Shown here: positions 1-9,766 of the stretch, in pieces
Numbering within the stretch: the first letter of the stretch is position 1
How the letters are laid out: every line of letters starts with the position of its first letter
From: Halomonas elongata
GTDB lineage: Bacteria; Pseudomonadota; Gammaproteobacteria; Pseudomonadales; Halomonadaceae
Reading direction: 5' to 3'
Assembly: GCF_029081005.1 (NCBI RefSeq)
Contig: NZ_JAJQTQ010000004.1
Location: forward strand, 160,402-224,401
Length of the DNA: 64,000 nt
The notes under the pieces: model-generated
What the model saw: the letters and a program-made list of their open reading frames with translations, nothing else
Told to the model about the DNA's origin: nothing
The model's database searches: none
Translations under genes and position numbers: made by a program

Positions 1-734
1 ACCAGGGGCGCCAGCTTCAACGCGGCGATGGTGACTGGCTGGCCGCCGTAGCCCTCGATCGCTCGCAGCAGGCCGATTACCTCCTTGGGATCGGTCACGG
101 CTGCATAGTGCTTGGTCTTGTGCGGGCGCAGTGCGCCGCGCAGATCAGGCACAGGGTCACGCTCGACGCGCCCGGTGGAGATGCCATAGCGGAATACCTG
201 GCCGCACAGTGTCTTCACTCGATGGGCCGTCTCGATATGGCCGCGCTCCTCGATGCGGCGCAGGCAGTCCAGTAGCTCGGGTGGGGTGATTTCGGAGATG
301 GGCCGCTTGCCGATGGTCGGGAAGGCGTCACGCTCCAGGCGGCGTTTGTTCCGCTGGTAGTGGGCGGGCACCACGTCGTGCTGGTGCACCTTCTCCAGCC
401 ACTCGACGGCCACGGCCATGAAGGTATTGGCGGCGGCCTCCTCGCCTTGCTGGCGGGCGATGCGCTTGGCGGCGCTGGGATCGATGCCCTGGGCAAGCTG
501 GCGCTTGGCCTCGTCGCGGACCTCGCGGGCAGCCACCAGGGAAATGCCGGGATAGACGCCGATGGCCAGCCGCTTCTCCTTGCCGGCGTGGCGGTACTTC
601 ATCCGCCAGTATTTGCTCCCGCTGGGGGATACCTCCAGATAAAGGCCGCCGCCATCGGTCATCTTGAACGTCTTGTTCCTGGGCTTGGCCGTCTTAACGG
701 CGGTAGCGGACAGCTTGTTGGTCTGGCGGCTCAT
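1..734 (-). CDS. Tyrosine-type integrase, P4/DUF4102 family (partial, C-terminus outside window)
   Basis: This is a site-specific recombinase that would integrate and excise a genomic island. The minus strand is open from an ATG at 734 to the left edge (about 244 codons), so the gene is cut by the window and not necessarily broken. Residues about 1-90 look like the N-terminal arm-binding DUF4102 domain (start MSRQTNKLSATAVKTAKP, then MTDGGGLYLEVSPSG and KEKRLAIGVYPGISL). Residues about 105-190 look like the core-binding SAM-like domain. The R-H-R-H-Y catalytic domain would lie beyond position 1. The start codon lies 285 bp from the ssrA 3' end, the usual layout of P4-type integrases beside their attachment site. 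The family call is confident; activity cannot be judged. Confidence 0.88.
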   Translation of the reverse strand, partial: MSRQTNKLSATAVKTAKPRNKTFKMTDGGGLYLEVSPSGSKYWRMKYRHAGKEKRLAIGVYPGISLVAAREVRDEAKRQLAQGIDPSAAKRIARQQGEEAAANTFMAVAVEWLEKVHQHDVVPAHYQRNKRRLERDAFPTIGKRPISEITPPELLDCLRRIEERGHIETAHRVKTLCGQVFRYGISTGRVERDPVPDLRGALRPHKTKHYAAVTDPKEVIGLLRAIEGYGGQPVTIAALKLAPL

Positions 735-1018
735 GGGGGCACCTCGGGGCGGTGGTCGCCTTATGCCCCCTTGTCGGCAGTGCCAGATGCCCCCAAGGGT
801 AGGGGGCGGGCTATCGGCCAGCCAGGCGCCGGATAGCGCGGCTTCTGGCAGGTTTGGGGGCATCAGGGTATCGGCTTCAGCGTTGTGCCCCCAGATATGC
901 CCCCTTAGGTGGGGGCATGTCAAGGAATGCTATGAAACGTCCAGGCACAAGAAAGGGGCCCTGAGGCCCCTGTTCATGCGGTTTCTAGTGCTTCTTGGGA
1001 AGTCCTGAAACCTAGGTT
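735..1018. other. int-ssrA intergenic region with seven TGCCCCC repeats
   Basis: No gene is credible here. The heptamer TGCCCCC or its complement GGGGGCA occurs at 735-741, 764-770, 788-794, 856-862, 886-892, 898-904 and 911-917. Two copies (886 and 898) are spaced 12 bp apart. Copies occur in both orientations and several share flanking AT/TA bases. The cluster lies between the integrase start and the presumed attachment site, where arm-type integrase or excisionase sites are expected. That role is an inference. Confidence 0.5.
950..972 (-). terminator. Candidate rho-independent terminator after ssrA
   Basis: Read on the minus strand, an AGGGGCC/GGCCCCT stem with a 4-base loop is followed by TTTCTTG. 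It lies about 50 bp beyond the mature tmRNA 3' end. If an island was inserted at ssrA, this terminator may be island-derived. Confidence 0.5.
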
Positions 1019-1397
1019 TGGTGGAGGCGGCGGGAATCGAACCCGCGTCCGCCGACACTCGCCCATCGGCTCTACATGCTTAGTTCCGTCTTTTGTTTTA
1101 ACGTCGCTGGCTCCGACGGGCAGGATCCAGAAACGCGATTCCTCTAAGTTTTAACGGCTGACACGAGGACGGGGCCAGCCGCGATCCCATCAGTCTGAGC
1201 TCGTGCCCTTTGGTGATGAATGGGCACATCACCGCCGGGTAGGACTAGAAGCTAGCAGTTGTTACGCTGCCAGCGCGCCCTGAGCGTAGTTGTCGTCGTT
1301 TGCGACTATTTAATCGTGATGTTGGATTTACGAGATACATCACGCTCTCGGCATGCACCTCAGGGGTTGTCATCGGCGTCGAAGCCATGTCGCCCCC
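1019..1397 (-). ncRNA. ssrA: tmRNA (ssrA)
   Basis: Transfer-messenger RNA rescues stalled ribosomes and adds a degradation tag. The 5' end (GGGGGCGACATGGCTTCGAC) is the canonical alanine-tRNA-like start, and the 3' end carries a T-arm (GGGAATCGAACCCGC on the plus strand) and an encoded CCA at 1021-1019. The tag frame follows the conserved AATAGTCGCAAACGACG region and reads ANDDNYAQGALAA then TAA, a longer form of the gammaproteobacterial ANDENYALAA tag. smpB, its protein partner, is immediately upstream on the same strand. The 3' end is a classic integration site and an integrase lies next to it. Confidence 0.97.
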
Positions 1398-1408
1398 GTA
1401 ACGACGCC

Positions 1409-1437
1409 ATTCTAACAGAGTGGCTATAGGTGTGACA
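1409..1437 (-). promoter_or_regulatory. Candidate sigma-70 promoter of ssrA
   Basis: On the minus strand a TGTCAC -35 (1437-1432) and a TAGAAT -10 (1414-1409) are separated by 17 bp. They would start transcription a few bases before the mature tmRNA 5' end, leaving a short leader for RNase P to remove. Confidence 0.5.
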
Positions 1438-1440
1438 GCC

Positions 1441-1932
1441 TTATGTCTTGTTGTGCTCGCGCAGGATGCGGCCCTTCTGGCGCTGCCAGTCGCGGTCCTT
1501 CTCGGTGGCTCGTTTGTCGTGGAGCTTCTTGCCGGTCACCAGCGCCAGCTCGCACTTCACCTTGCTGCCTTTCCAGTACAGCTTGAGCGGCACGCAGGTG
1601 TGTCCCTTGTCCTGGGTCCGCGAGAAGATCCTGGCGATCTCCTTGCGATGCAGCAGCAGCTTGCGGGTCCGGGTCGGGTCGGCCACCTCATGCGTGCTGA
1701 TGGTGTTGAGCGGGGTGATATGACTGCCCAGCAGCCAGGCTTCCCCGTTCTTGACCAGGATGTAGGTGTCGGTGAGCTGCGCCTTGCCGGCGCGCAGGCT
1801 CTTCACCTCCCAGCCGGACAGTGCCAGGCCGGCCTCGAAGGATTCGTTGATGTGATATTCGAAACGCGCCTTCTTGTTCAAGGCGATGGCGTTGCTGCCC
1901 GGGCCCTTGCCCTTACCTTTCTTGTTGGCCAT
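1441..1932 (-). CDS. smpB: SsrA-binding protein SmpB
   Basis: SmpB binds tmRNA and delivers it to stalled ribosomes for trans-translation. The 163-residue product has the family's usual length and features: an early [35 protein letters not shown] block (residues about 15-50, split here only for description), the HITPL motif, and a basic tail ending in [18 protein letters not shown] that folds in the decoding centre. The start ATG gives [10 protein letters not shown]. The gene directly precedes ssrA on the same strand, the conserved smpB-ssrA order. It is divergent from ratA. Confidence 0.97.
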   Translation of the reverse strand: MANKKGKGKGPGSNAIALNKKARFEYHINESFEAGLALSGWEVKSLRAGKAQLTDTYILVKNGEAWLLGSHITPLNTISTHEVADPTRTRKLLLHRKEIARIFSRTQDKGHTCVPLKLYWKGSKVKCELALVTGKKLHDKRATEKDRDWQRQKGRILREHNKT

Positions 1933-2061
1933 GGAACCTCATATCCTGTCTTGCCGATGATGGCCTGCCCCTCCGATATGGGGGGAAGCGTGATACCATT
2001 CAAGGCCTGAAATAACCGCTCATGATACGCCTTGGGCCCCTTGAAGTCAGCGGAGAGGTCA

Positions 2062-2496
2062 ATGCCAACGGTCAATCGGTCCGCCCTGGTGCGGCACACC
2101 CCCCAGCAAATGTTCGACCTGGTCAACGATTTCGAACGTTATCCGGAGTTTCTACCGGGCTGTCGGCGTGCGCGATTGCTCGAACGGGACGCCGAACACC
2201 TGGTCGGCGAGATGACGCTGGGCCGTGCCGGTATCGAGCAGAGCTTCACCACGCGCAACGATCTCCAGGAGCCCGAACGCATCGATTTGTCGTTGGTCAG
2301 CGGCCCCTTCAAGCGCTTGCGTGGGCGCTGGCTGTTCCTGCCCATGGGCGAGGATACCTGCAAGGTCAGTCTGGAGATGGAGTTCGAGTTCGCCAACCGC
2401 CTGCTGGGCATGGCATTCGGCAAGCTGTTCCAGCAGGTGGCAGGCCAGCTGGTGGATGCCTTCACGCGTCGTGCCGATGAGCTCTATGGCCGCTGA
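2062..2496 (+). CDS. ratA: RatA/CoqJ-type ubiquinone-binding START-domain protein
   Basis: The 144-residue product belongs to the RatA (YfjG) family, a polyketide-cyclase/START-like fold related to Coq10. It has been described as a ribosome-association toxin in E. coli and as a quinone-binding protein elsewhere. The sequence shows the typical ALVRHTPQQMFDLVNDFERY start and the YPEFLPGC motif. I chose the ATG at 2062 because AGAGG lies just upstream and the family begins there; an upstream in-frame ATG at 2032 lacks support. It is divergent from smpB and overlaps rnfH, the usual smpB / ratA-rnfH arrangement. Confidence 0.93.
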   Translation: MPTVNRSALVRHTPQQMFDLVNDFERYPEFLPGCRRARLLERDAEHLVGEMTLGRAGIEQSFTTRNDLQEPERIDLSLVSGPFKRLRGRWLFLPMGEDTCKVSLEMEFEFANRLLGMAFGKLFQQVAGQLVDAFTRRADELYGR

Positions 2497-2800
2497 GCAC
2501 AAGAGCGTGGTGAACGTCGAGGTGGCCTTTGCGCTACCGCACCGTCAGCGTGTCATCTCCCTGATATTGCCCGCGGGCTCCAGCGCCCGTGCGGCGGTGC
2601 GCGAGGCGGATCTTGCACGGTATTTCCCCGATGTGCCGCCCGAAACCTTCGAGAATGCCGCGCTCGGCATCTTCGGCAAGGCGCTGCGCGATCCAGACCA
2701 GTACGTATTGCAGGAGGGCGATCGGGTAGAAGTCTACCGGCCTCTACGTATCGATCCCAAGGCGGCGCGGGCGGCCCGCGCCGCGGATCGGCGGGACTGA
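2477..2800 (+). CDS. rnfH: RnfH family ubiquitin-like protein
   Basis: RnfH (YfjF) is a small beta-grasp, ubiquitin-like protein of unclear function, named for linkage to rnf genes in some bacteria. The 107-residue product contains the expected NVEVAFALPHRQRVISL opening strand and the GIFGKALRDPDQYVLQEGDRVEVYRPL block, ending with the family motif EVYRPLRIDPK. It overlaps the end of ratA by 20 bp in another frame; a second in-frame ATG at 2486 is an equally possible start. Overlap implies translational coupling with ratA. Confidence 0.92.
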   Translation: MSSMAAEHKSVVNVEVAFALPHRQRVISLILPAGSSARAAVREADLARYFPDVPPETFENAALGIFGKALRDPDQYVLQEGDRVEVYRPLRIDPKAARAARAADRRD

Positions 2801-2806
2801 GACGGG

Positions 2807-3229
2807 TCAGTCGTCCTCGGGGCGTACGTTGAGCAGGTTGCCGGCCTGCTCGCCGGCGGAATCCGTCGGGCCGATACCGCGCTCGTTGGCGACCGACGGG
2901 GGACGCGAGAAGTCGCCATGTCGATCGATGTCAGCCAGGCGGTTGCCCTGGAAGGTCAGCGTGAGGCGGCGTTGCTCGATGCCGCCGTAGGCCTCGTCCA
3001 GTCGATAGACGTAATCCCACTGCTGGGCGTCGAAGGGTGCCTCGAGCATCGGACTGCCCATCAGGTTGACCACCTGCTGGCGAGTCATGCCGGGTTGCAG
3101 TTGTTCGGCCATATCGGCGGTCACCAGGTTGCCCTGGGCCAGATCGCGCTTGTATACGCCGAAATAGCTGCAGCCACTGATCAGGGTCAGGGCGACGGTA
3201 AGGGTGACGGTTCGAGTCAGCTTTTGCAT
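2807..3229 (-). CDS. bamE: Outer-membrane assembly lipoprotein BamE (SmpA/OmlA)
   Basis: BamE is the small lipoprotein of the Bam complex that folds beta-barrel proteins into the outer membrane. The 140-residue precursor begins MQKLTRTVTLTVALTLISGC, a lipoprotein signal with a lipobox ending at Cys20. The SmpA/OmlA domain follows, with GMTRQQVVNLMGSP and QWDYVYRLD. I chose the start at 3229 because it gives a clean signal peptide; the open frame extends 30 codons further upstream. It is divergent from fur and convergent with rnfH. Confidence 0.95.
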   Translation of the reverse strand: MQKLTRTVTLTVALTLISGCSYFGVYKRDLAQGNLVTADMAEQLQPGMTRQQVVNLMGSPMLEAPFDAQQWDYVYRLDEAYGGIEQRRLTLTFQGNRLADIDRHGDFSRPPSVANERGIGPTDSAGEQAGNLLNVRPEDD

Positions 3230-3301
3230 TTGCGCCTGTTCTTCACTATCGTGGTTTTGGTCGATCATACCCGACCCTACCTGATACTGCGAAGAGCAAC
3301 C

Positions 3302-3748
3302 ATGGCCGACCAGAACCATGAATTACGCAAGGCCGGTCTGAAAGTGACCCTGCCGCGCGTCAAGATACTGCATATCCTCGAGAACGCCACGGGGCAACAC
3401 CACCTGAGCGCCGAGGATGTCTACAAGACCCTGCTCGAGGCGGGCGAAGACGTGGGCCTGGCTACCGTCTATCGCGTGCTGACACAGTTCGAGACCGCCG
3501 GTCTGGTGACTCGTCACAACTTCGATGGCGGCCATGCCGTCTTCGAGTTGACGCAGGAGGAGCATCACGACCATATGGTGTGCCTGGACAGCGGCGAAAT
3601 CATCGAGTTCTTCGATGACACCATCGAGCGTCGCCAACAGGAGATCGCCGAGGAGCACGGGTACGAACTCGTGGATCATGCCCTGGTGCTCTACGTGCGC
3701 CCCAAGGGTTCCAAGGTGACGCGCCAGGAAACGCCCGGCAAGAAGTGA
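3302..3748 (+). CDS. fur: Ferric uptake regulator Fur
   Basis: Fur is the Fe2+-responsive repressor of iron acquisition. The 148-residue product has the winged-helix N-terminal domain (GLKVTLPRVKILHILE, then the recognition helix region VGLATVYRVLTQFETAGLV) and the C-terminal metal-binding dimerisation domain with EEHHDHMVC and the acidic/His residues of the metal sites. The CXXC pair seen in some Fur proteins is absent from the C-terminus, as in Pseudomonas Fur. The start at 3302 gives MADQNHELRKAG, the typical start. It is divergent from bamE, the common bamE/fur/recN grouping. Confidence 0.97.
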   Translation: MADQNHELRKAGLKVTLPRVKILHILENATGQHHLSAEDVYKTLLEAGEDVGLATVYRVLTQFETAGLVTRHNFDGGHAVFELTQEEHHDHMVCLDSGEIIEFFDDTIERRQQEIAEEHGYELVDHALVLYVRPKGSKVTRQETPGKK

Positions 3749-3773
3749 CACGCCTGCTCGATGAGGCGTGACC

Positions 3774-3809
3774 GACGGCGCCCCCGATCCAGCGATCGGG
3801 GGCGCCGTC
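3774..3809. terminator. Bidirectional terminator hairpin between fur and recN
   Basis: A perfect 16-bp G+C-rich inverted repeat (GACGGCGCCCCCGATC and its complement, 4-base loop) lies between two convergent genes. The T-tract is weak (TTGCG on the plus side), so efficiency is uncertain. Confidence 0.7.
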
Positions 3810-3823
3810 TTGCGTATGGAATA

Positions 3824-5497
3824 TCAGTGATGGGCGCGCTGACTGGCGTCGAGCATCTCGCGGGCGTGTGCCAGGGTCTGGTCGGTCAGCTTCATGCCGC
3901 CCAGCATTCTGGCCAGTTCGCCGACCCGGCCGGCCTCGTCGAGCAGCGCCATGTGGGTCAGGGTGGTCGCGTCTTCGGCCTGCTTGGCGATATGCAGGTG
4001 CTGGTGGGCTTGAGCGGCGACCTGAGGGAGGTGGGTCACGGTCATCACCTGGCCGCCTTTTCCCAGGCGCCGCAGGAGCTGCCCGACGACCTCGGCGGTG
4101 GCGCCGGAGATACCGACATCGACCTCGTCGAAGACCAGGCTCGGGGTGGTGGAGTGCCGGGCGGCGACCACCTGGATGGCCAGGCTGATGCGGGACAGCT
4201 CCCCGCCGGAAGCAACCTTGGTCAGCGGGCGTGCGGGCTGGCCGGGGTTGGCGCTGATCGAAAAGCGGGCGCGTTCGAGCCCTTCGGGGGACGGGGCGTC
4301 GCGGGGCATCAGCTCGACATCGAAGCTGGCCTTGCCCATGGCCAGAAAGGCCAATTGTTCCTGTACGGCCGTGCTGAAGCGTCGGGCGGCGTCCTGGCGG
4401 GCGGCGCTCACCACCTCGGCCTGCTGCTGCCAGGCCTGCTTCAGGTGCTCGACCTCGCCGGCCAGGGCGTCCAGATCGCCGTCACCACCTTCCAGTTCGG
4501 CCAGTTCCTCGCCGAGGCGCTGGTGCAGCACGACGAGTTCGTCGGGCGGCACCTGGTGCTTGCGGGCGATGCGATGTACCTCGCCGAGGCGGTCTTCGAC
4601 CCAGCCCAGGCGCTCGGGGTCCAGCTCCACGCCGGAGGCGAAATGATTGAGTTCGCGACCGGCCTCCTCGACCTGGATGCAGGCGTCGCCCAGCATGCTC
4701 AAGGCATCGGCCAGGGCGCCGCGATCACTGCCGGGTAGCACCGAGAGTCGGTTCACTGCCTGGTGAAGCAACGGCAGGGCGCCGCCCTCGTCGCCGTCGC
4801 AACATTGGGCGGCGAACTGGGCCTCGCGCAGGCGTTCCTCGGCGTGTGCCAGTGTTTCCTGTTCCGATTCCAGGCCTTCGAGCTCGCCCTCGGCCAGGGC
4901 CAGTTGGTCGAGTTCCTCGACCTGGTAGCGCAGTAGCTGGAGGCGGGCGCGGATCTCGTCATTATCCTCCGAGAGGCGCTTGAGCCGTTGGTGAGCTTCG
5001 CGCCAGGCGTGGAAGGTCTCCTCCATGTCGCGCACGGTCTCGCCGTGGCCGGCGAAGTCATCGAGCAGGTGCAGATGGGTTTCCTCGCGCAGCAGGCCCT
5101 GATGGGCGTGCTGGCCATGGATCTCGATCAGGTGGTCACCCAGCGCCTTGAGGTCCGCTACCGTGGCGGGCTGGCCATTGATCCAGGCTCTGGAGCGGCC
5201 GCCCCGGGTGACCACGCGACGCAGCAGGCAGTCGTCGTCGGGGAGTTCGCGTTCGTCGAGCCAGGCCCGGGCGGCGGGCAGTTCGGCGATATCGAAGCGA
5301 GCGCTCAGGTCGGCGCGCTCGCAGCCGTGGCGGACGCTGCCGGCATCGGCACGTTCACCGAGGCACAGGCCGAGGGCGCCGAGCAGGATGGACTTCCCGG
5401 CCCCGGTCTCGCCGGTAATGGCGGTCATGCCGCCCTCCAGCTCGAGCGCCAGATGGTCGACGATGGCGAAATCGCGAATGGCGAGCTCTGTCAGCAT
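3824..5497 (-). CDS. recN: DNA repair ATPase RecN
   Basis: RecN is an SMC-like ATPase acting in recombinational repair of double-strand breaks. The 557-residue product has Walker A (GETGAGKS, residues 29-36), long coiled-coil arms, and a C-terminal signature/Walker B region (VASGGELSRISLAIQV, then LVFDEVDVGISG). I chose the ATG at 5497 because MLTELAIRDFAIVD is the family start; the open frame runs 33 codons further upstream without support. Length matches E. coli (553). A candidate LexA box lies about 50 bp upstream, fitting the gene's strong SOS induction in enterics. Confidence 0.96.
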   Translation of the reverse strand: MLTELAIRDFAIVDHLALELEGGMTAITGETGAGKSILLGALGLCLGERADAGSVRHGCERADLSARFDIAELPAARAWLDERELPDDDCLLRRVVTRGGRSRAWINGQPATVADLKALGDHLIEIHGQHAHQGLLREETHLHLLDDFAGHGETVRDMEETFHAWREAHQRLKRLSEDNDEIRARLQLLRYQVEELDQLALAEGELEGLESEQETLAHAEERLREAQFAAQCCDGDEGGALPLLHQAVNRLSVLPGSDRGALADALSMLGDACIQVEEAGRELNHFASGVELDPERLGWVEDRLGEVHRIARKHQVPPDELVVLHQRLGEELAELEGGDGDLDALAGEVEHLKQAWQQQAEVVSAARQDAARRFSTAVQEQLAFLAMGKASFDVELMPRDAPSPEGLERARFSISANPGQPARPLTKVASGGELSRISLAIQVVAARHSTTPSLVFDEVDVGISGATAEVVGQLLRRLGKGGQVMTVTHLPQVAAQAHQHLHIAKQAEDATTLTHMALLDEAGRVGELARMLGGMKLTDQTLAHAREMLDASQRAHH

Positions 5498-5547
5498 GAT
5501 GCTTCCCCCGGGGCTTGTCCGAAGCGACTGGCTATTCATCCATTGCC

Positions 5548-5563
5548 TTGTGCGTTTATACAG
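5548..5563 (-). promoter_or_regulatory. Candidate LexA (SOS) box upstream of recN
   Basis: Read on the minus strand the 16-mer is CTGTATAAACGCACAA. It has the CTG half-site with TAT, a 10-base spacer, and CAA where the consensus has CAG. The preceding TA makes a good TACTGT half. Its position upstream of recN supports the call; the second half-site is imperfect. Confidence 0.5.
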
Positions 5564-5612
5564 TAGTTCATGTCCCGCAACAACGCACGGCATCAATCCG
5601 CTCGATCGGATG

Positions 5613-5642
5613 CCTTGAGTTCCGCGCGGTCAGCCCCATATA
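5613..5642 (+). promoter_or_regulatory. Sigma-32 heat-shock promoter of grpE
   Basis: CCTTGAGT (5613-5620) and CCCCATATA (5634-5642) are separated by 13 bp, an excellent match to the RpoH consensus CTTGAA / CCCCATNTA. The grpE start codon is about 70 bp downstream. Confidence 0.82.
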
Positions 5643-5718
5643 CCTCGCAACGACGATTCATCCCGACAACATGTCTTCAGGCGGCCCATGGCCGCCGGCT
5701 GTCATTCAGGAGGCACGC

Positions 5719-6348
5719 ATGGCCAAAGATCCGCAGACACCGCTGGACGATGAGCTTTCCCGCCAACAGGGAGAGGCCGATGCCCAGGTGGAACCGGAGT
5801 CCGTGGAAGGCGAGCTCGAGGAGGCCATCGAGAGCGCCGAGCAACCCCAGGAAGAAGGCGAAACGCCGGACAACCCGGAAGCCGAGGTCCTGGCCGCCAA
5901 GGTCGAGGAGCTCGAGCAGAGCCTGGCCGACGCCAAGGATCAGTCGTTGCGGGCCGCCGCCGAGGCTCAGAACGTGCGCCGGCGCGCCGAACAGGAGGCC
6001 GAGAAGGCACGCAAGTTCGCGCTGGAGAAGTTCGTCAAGGAACTGCTGCCCGTGATCGACAGCTTGGAAAAGGCGTTGGACGCCATGGGCGAGGACGCCA
6101 CCGAGGCGCATCGCGAGGGCGTGTCCATGACGCTGAAGATGCAGCTCGATGTGCTGGGCAAGTTCGGCGTCGAGGCGGTCGACCCCACCGGCGAACCCTT
6201 CGACCCGCAGTACCATGAGGCCGTCACGATGGTGCCCAACGCCGAGCTGGACCCCAACAGCGTGATGGAGGTGATCCAGAAGGGCTATCTGCTCAATGGT
6301 CGTCTGGTGCGGCCGGCGATGGTGGTGGTCAGCCAGGCCGCCGAGTGA
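5719..6348 (+). CDS. grpE: Nucleotide exchange factor GrpE
   Basis: GrpE releases ADP from DnaK and resets the Hsp70 cycle in the cytoplasm. The 209-residue product has an acidic low-complexity N-terminus (residues about 1-60, rich in E/D), a long coiled coil (about 60-135) and the C-terminal beta domain with [38 protein letters not shown] chose the ATG at 5719 because AGGAGG (5708-5713) precedes it and MAKDPQTP is a plausible start; an upstream in-frame ATG lacks support. It is followed by dnaK and dnaJ, each with its own leader, and preceded by a sigma-32 promoter. Confidence 0.96.
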   Translation: MAKDPQTPLDDELSRQQGEADAQVEPESVEGELEEAIESAEQPQEEGETPDNPEAEVLAAKVEELEQSLADAKDQSLRAAAEAQNVRRRAEQEAEKARKFALEKFVKELLPVIDSLEKALDAMGEDATEAHREGVSMTLKMQLDVLGKFGVEAVDPTGEPFDPQYHEAVTMVPNAELDPNSVMEVIQKGYLLNGRLVRPAMVVVSQAAE

Positions 6349-6375
6349 GATTTCACGCCGAAAAGCGGCCCGGAG

Positions 6376-6406
6376 CCCTTGAAAAGGCGCCGAGGGCCCC
6401 CAGATA
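6376..6406 (+). promoter_or_regulatory. Sigma-32 heat-shock promoter of dnaK
   Basis: CCCTTGAAA (6376-6384) and CCCCAGATA (6398-6406), separated by 13 bp, match the RpoH consensus with one substitution in the -10. It lies in the grpE-dnaK gap, giving dnaK a second heat-shock start in addition to read-through from grpE. Confidence 0.75.
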
Positions 6407-6475
6407 GACGGCAACCCCGCGGCGAACGCCGCGCACATGAATGAATCCGCAACATCGATATTTCGAGGAATTCCT

Positions 6476-8416
<1,941 letters not shown>

Positions 8417-8441
8417 ACCACGACGTCTGAATCACGGCTGG

Positions 8442-8474
8442 CGCCAGCGCGGGGGCTCGACTCCCGCGTTGGCG
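8442..8474 (+). other. Strong hairpin in the dnaK-dnaJ gap
   Basis: A 14-bp stem (CGCCAGCGCGGGGG with CTCCCGCGTTGGCG, two G-T wobbles) has a 5-base loop. TTTGCG follows, so it is a weak terminator or a transcript-stability element between dnaK and dnaJ. It could set the DnaK:DnaJ ratio; this is inference. Confidence 0.6.
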
Positions 8475-8508
8475 TTTGCGCAGCGTCGCTATGGAGGCGG
8501 ACAGACAC

Positions 8509-9648
8509 ATGTCCAAGCGTGACTATTACGAGGTGCTGGGCATAGAGCGTGGGGCCGATCAGAAAGAGATCAAGAAGGCCTACCGACGCCTGGCACAGAA
8601 ATACCACCCGGATCGTAATCCGGATGATGACACCTCGGCGGAGAAGTTCCGCGAGGTTTCCGAGGCCTATGAGGTCCTGACCGACAGCGAGAAGCGCGCG
8701 GCCTACGACCAGTTCGGCCACGCCGGCGTCGATGGCCAGGCCGGAGGCGGCGGCTTCGGCGGCGCGGGGGCCGGGGGCTTCAGCGACATCTTCGGCGATG
8801 TCTTCGGCGATATCTTCGGTGGCGGCGGGGCGCGTCGCAACCCGAACGCTCCGCAGCGCGGCAGCGACTTGCGCTACAACCTCGAGCTCGATCTCGAGAG
8901 CGCCGTGGCGGGCACCAGCGTGGACATCCGCGTGCCGCGCCACATCGAGTGCGAGCGCTGCGACGGCGATGGCGCCGAGCCGGGCTCCAGCAAGGAGACC
9001 TGCCCGACCTGTAACGGCATGGGCCAGGTGCGCATGCAGCAGGGCTTCTTCGCCGTACAGCAGACCTGCCCGACCTGCCATGGCAGCGGCCAGCACATCA
9101 AGGTGCCCTGCCACAAGTGCAACGGCGAAGGCCGCGAGCGCGAGACGCGCACGCTGTCGGTGAAGATCCCGGCCGGTGTCGATACCGGCGATCGCATTCG
9201 CCTCAACGCCGAGGGCGAGGCCGGCATCAACGGTGGGCCGCCCGGTGACCTCTACGTCCAGGTGGCGATCAAGCCGCACCATATCTTCGAGCGCGAAGGG
9301 CGTCACCTGCAGTGCGAGGTGCCGATCAACTTCGTCGATGCCACCCTCGGTGGCGAGCTGGAAGTGCCGACCCTGGATGGCCGGGTGAAGCTCAAGATTC
9401 CCCCCGAGACCCAGACCGGCAAGATGTTCCGGCTCAAGGGCAAGGGCGTGAAACCGGTGCGTGGCGGTCCCGCCGGCGACCTGCTGTGCCGGGTGGTGGT
9501 CGAGACCCCGGTCAAGCTCAGCGAGGAGCAGAAGGACCTGCTGCGGACGTTCCAGGATAGCCTGGACGGCAGCAACAGCCATCACTCGCCGAAGAAGAGC
9601 AATTTCTTCGATGGCGTGAAGAAGTTCTTCGAGGACATGAAGCCTTGA
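8509..9648 (+). CDS. dnaJ: Co-chaperone DnaJ (Hsp40)
   Basis: DnaJ delivers substrates to DnaK and stimulates its ATPase. The 379-residue product has the J domain (residues about 4-70 with HPD at 33-35), a G/F-rich linker ([25 protein letters not shown] stretch, residues about 75-115), four CXXCXGXG zinc repeats ([32 protein letters not shown]) and the C-terminal substrate-binding domain. I chose the ATG at 8509 because GGAGG precedes it and [11 protein letters not shown] is the family start. All zinc ligands are present. Confidence 0.98.
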   Translation: MSKRDYYEVLGIERGADQKEIKKAYRRLAQKYHPDRNPDDDTSAEKFREVSEAYEVLTDSEKRAAYDQFGHAGVDGQAGGGGFGGAGAGGFSDIFGDVFGDIFGGGGARRNPNAPQRGSDLRYNLELDLESAVAGTSVDIRVPRHIECERCDGDGAEPGSSKETCPTCNGMGQVRMQQGFFAVQQTCPTCHGSGQHIKVPCHKCNGEGRERETRTLSVKIPAGVDTGDRIRLNAEGEAGINGGPPGDLYVQVAIKPHHIFEREGRHLQCEVPINFVDATLGGELEVPTLDGRVKLKIPPETQTGKMFRLKGKGVKPVRGGPAGDLLCRVVVETPVKLSEEQKDLLRTFQDSLDGSNSHHSPKKSNFFDGVKKFFEDMKP

Positions 9649-9678
9649 CGACCAGGGTGTCGTAAAAGCCTCCCTGTC

Positions 9679-9713
9679 GCCCCCGTCGTTCTCCCGGCGG
9701 GGGCTTTCCTTTA
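9679..9713 (+). terminator. Rho-independent terminator after dnaJ
   Basis: A GCCCCCG stem pairs with CGGGGGC across a 12-base loop and is followed by TTTCCTTT. It ends the grpE-dnaK-dnaJ unit. Confidence 0.8.
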
Positions 9714-9766
9714 TGTGCCTGCCGTTCTACCGTAATGGGTTTCCCCGCCGAGAAGGAATCTGTGTC

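Noticed and set aside
360..1008. Plus-strand frames over the integrase and its upstream region
   Set aside because: They run opposite the integrase coding sequence or through the repeat-bearing spacer; no family resemblance and no ribosome site.
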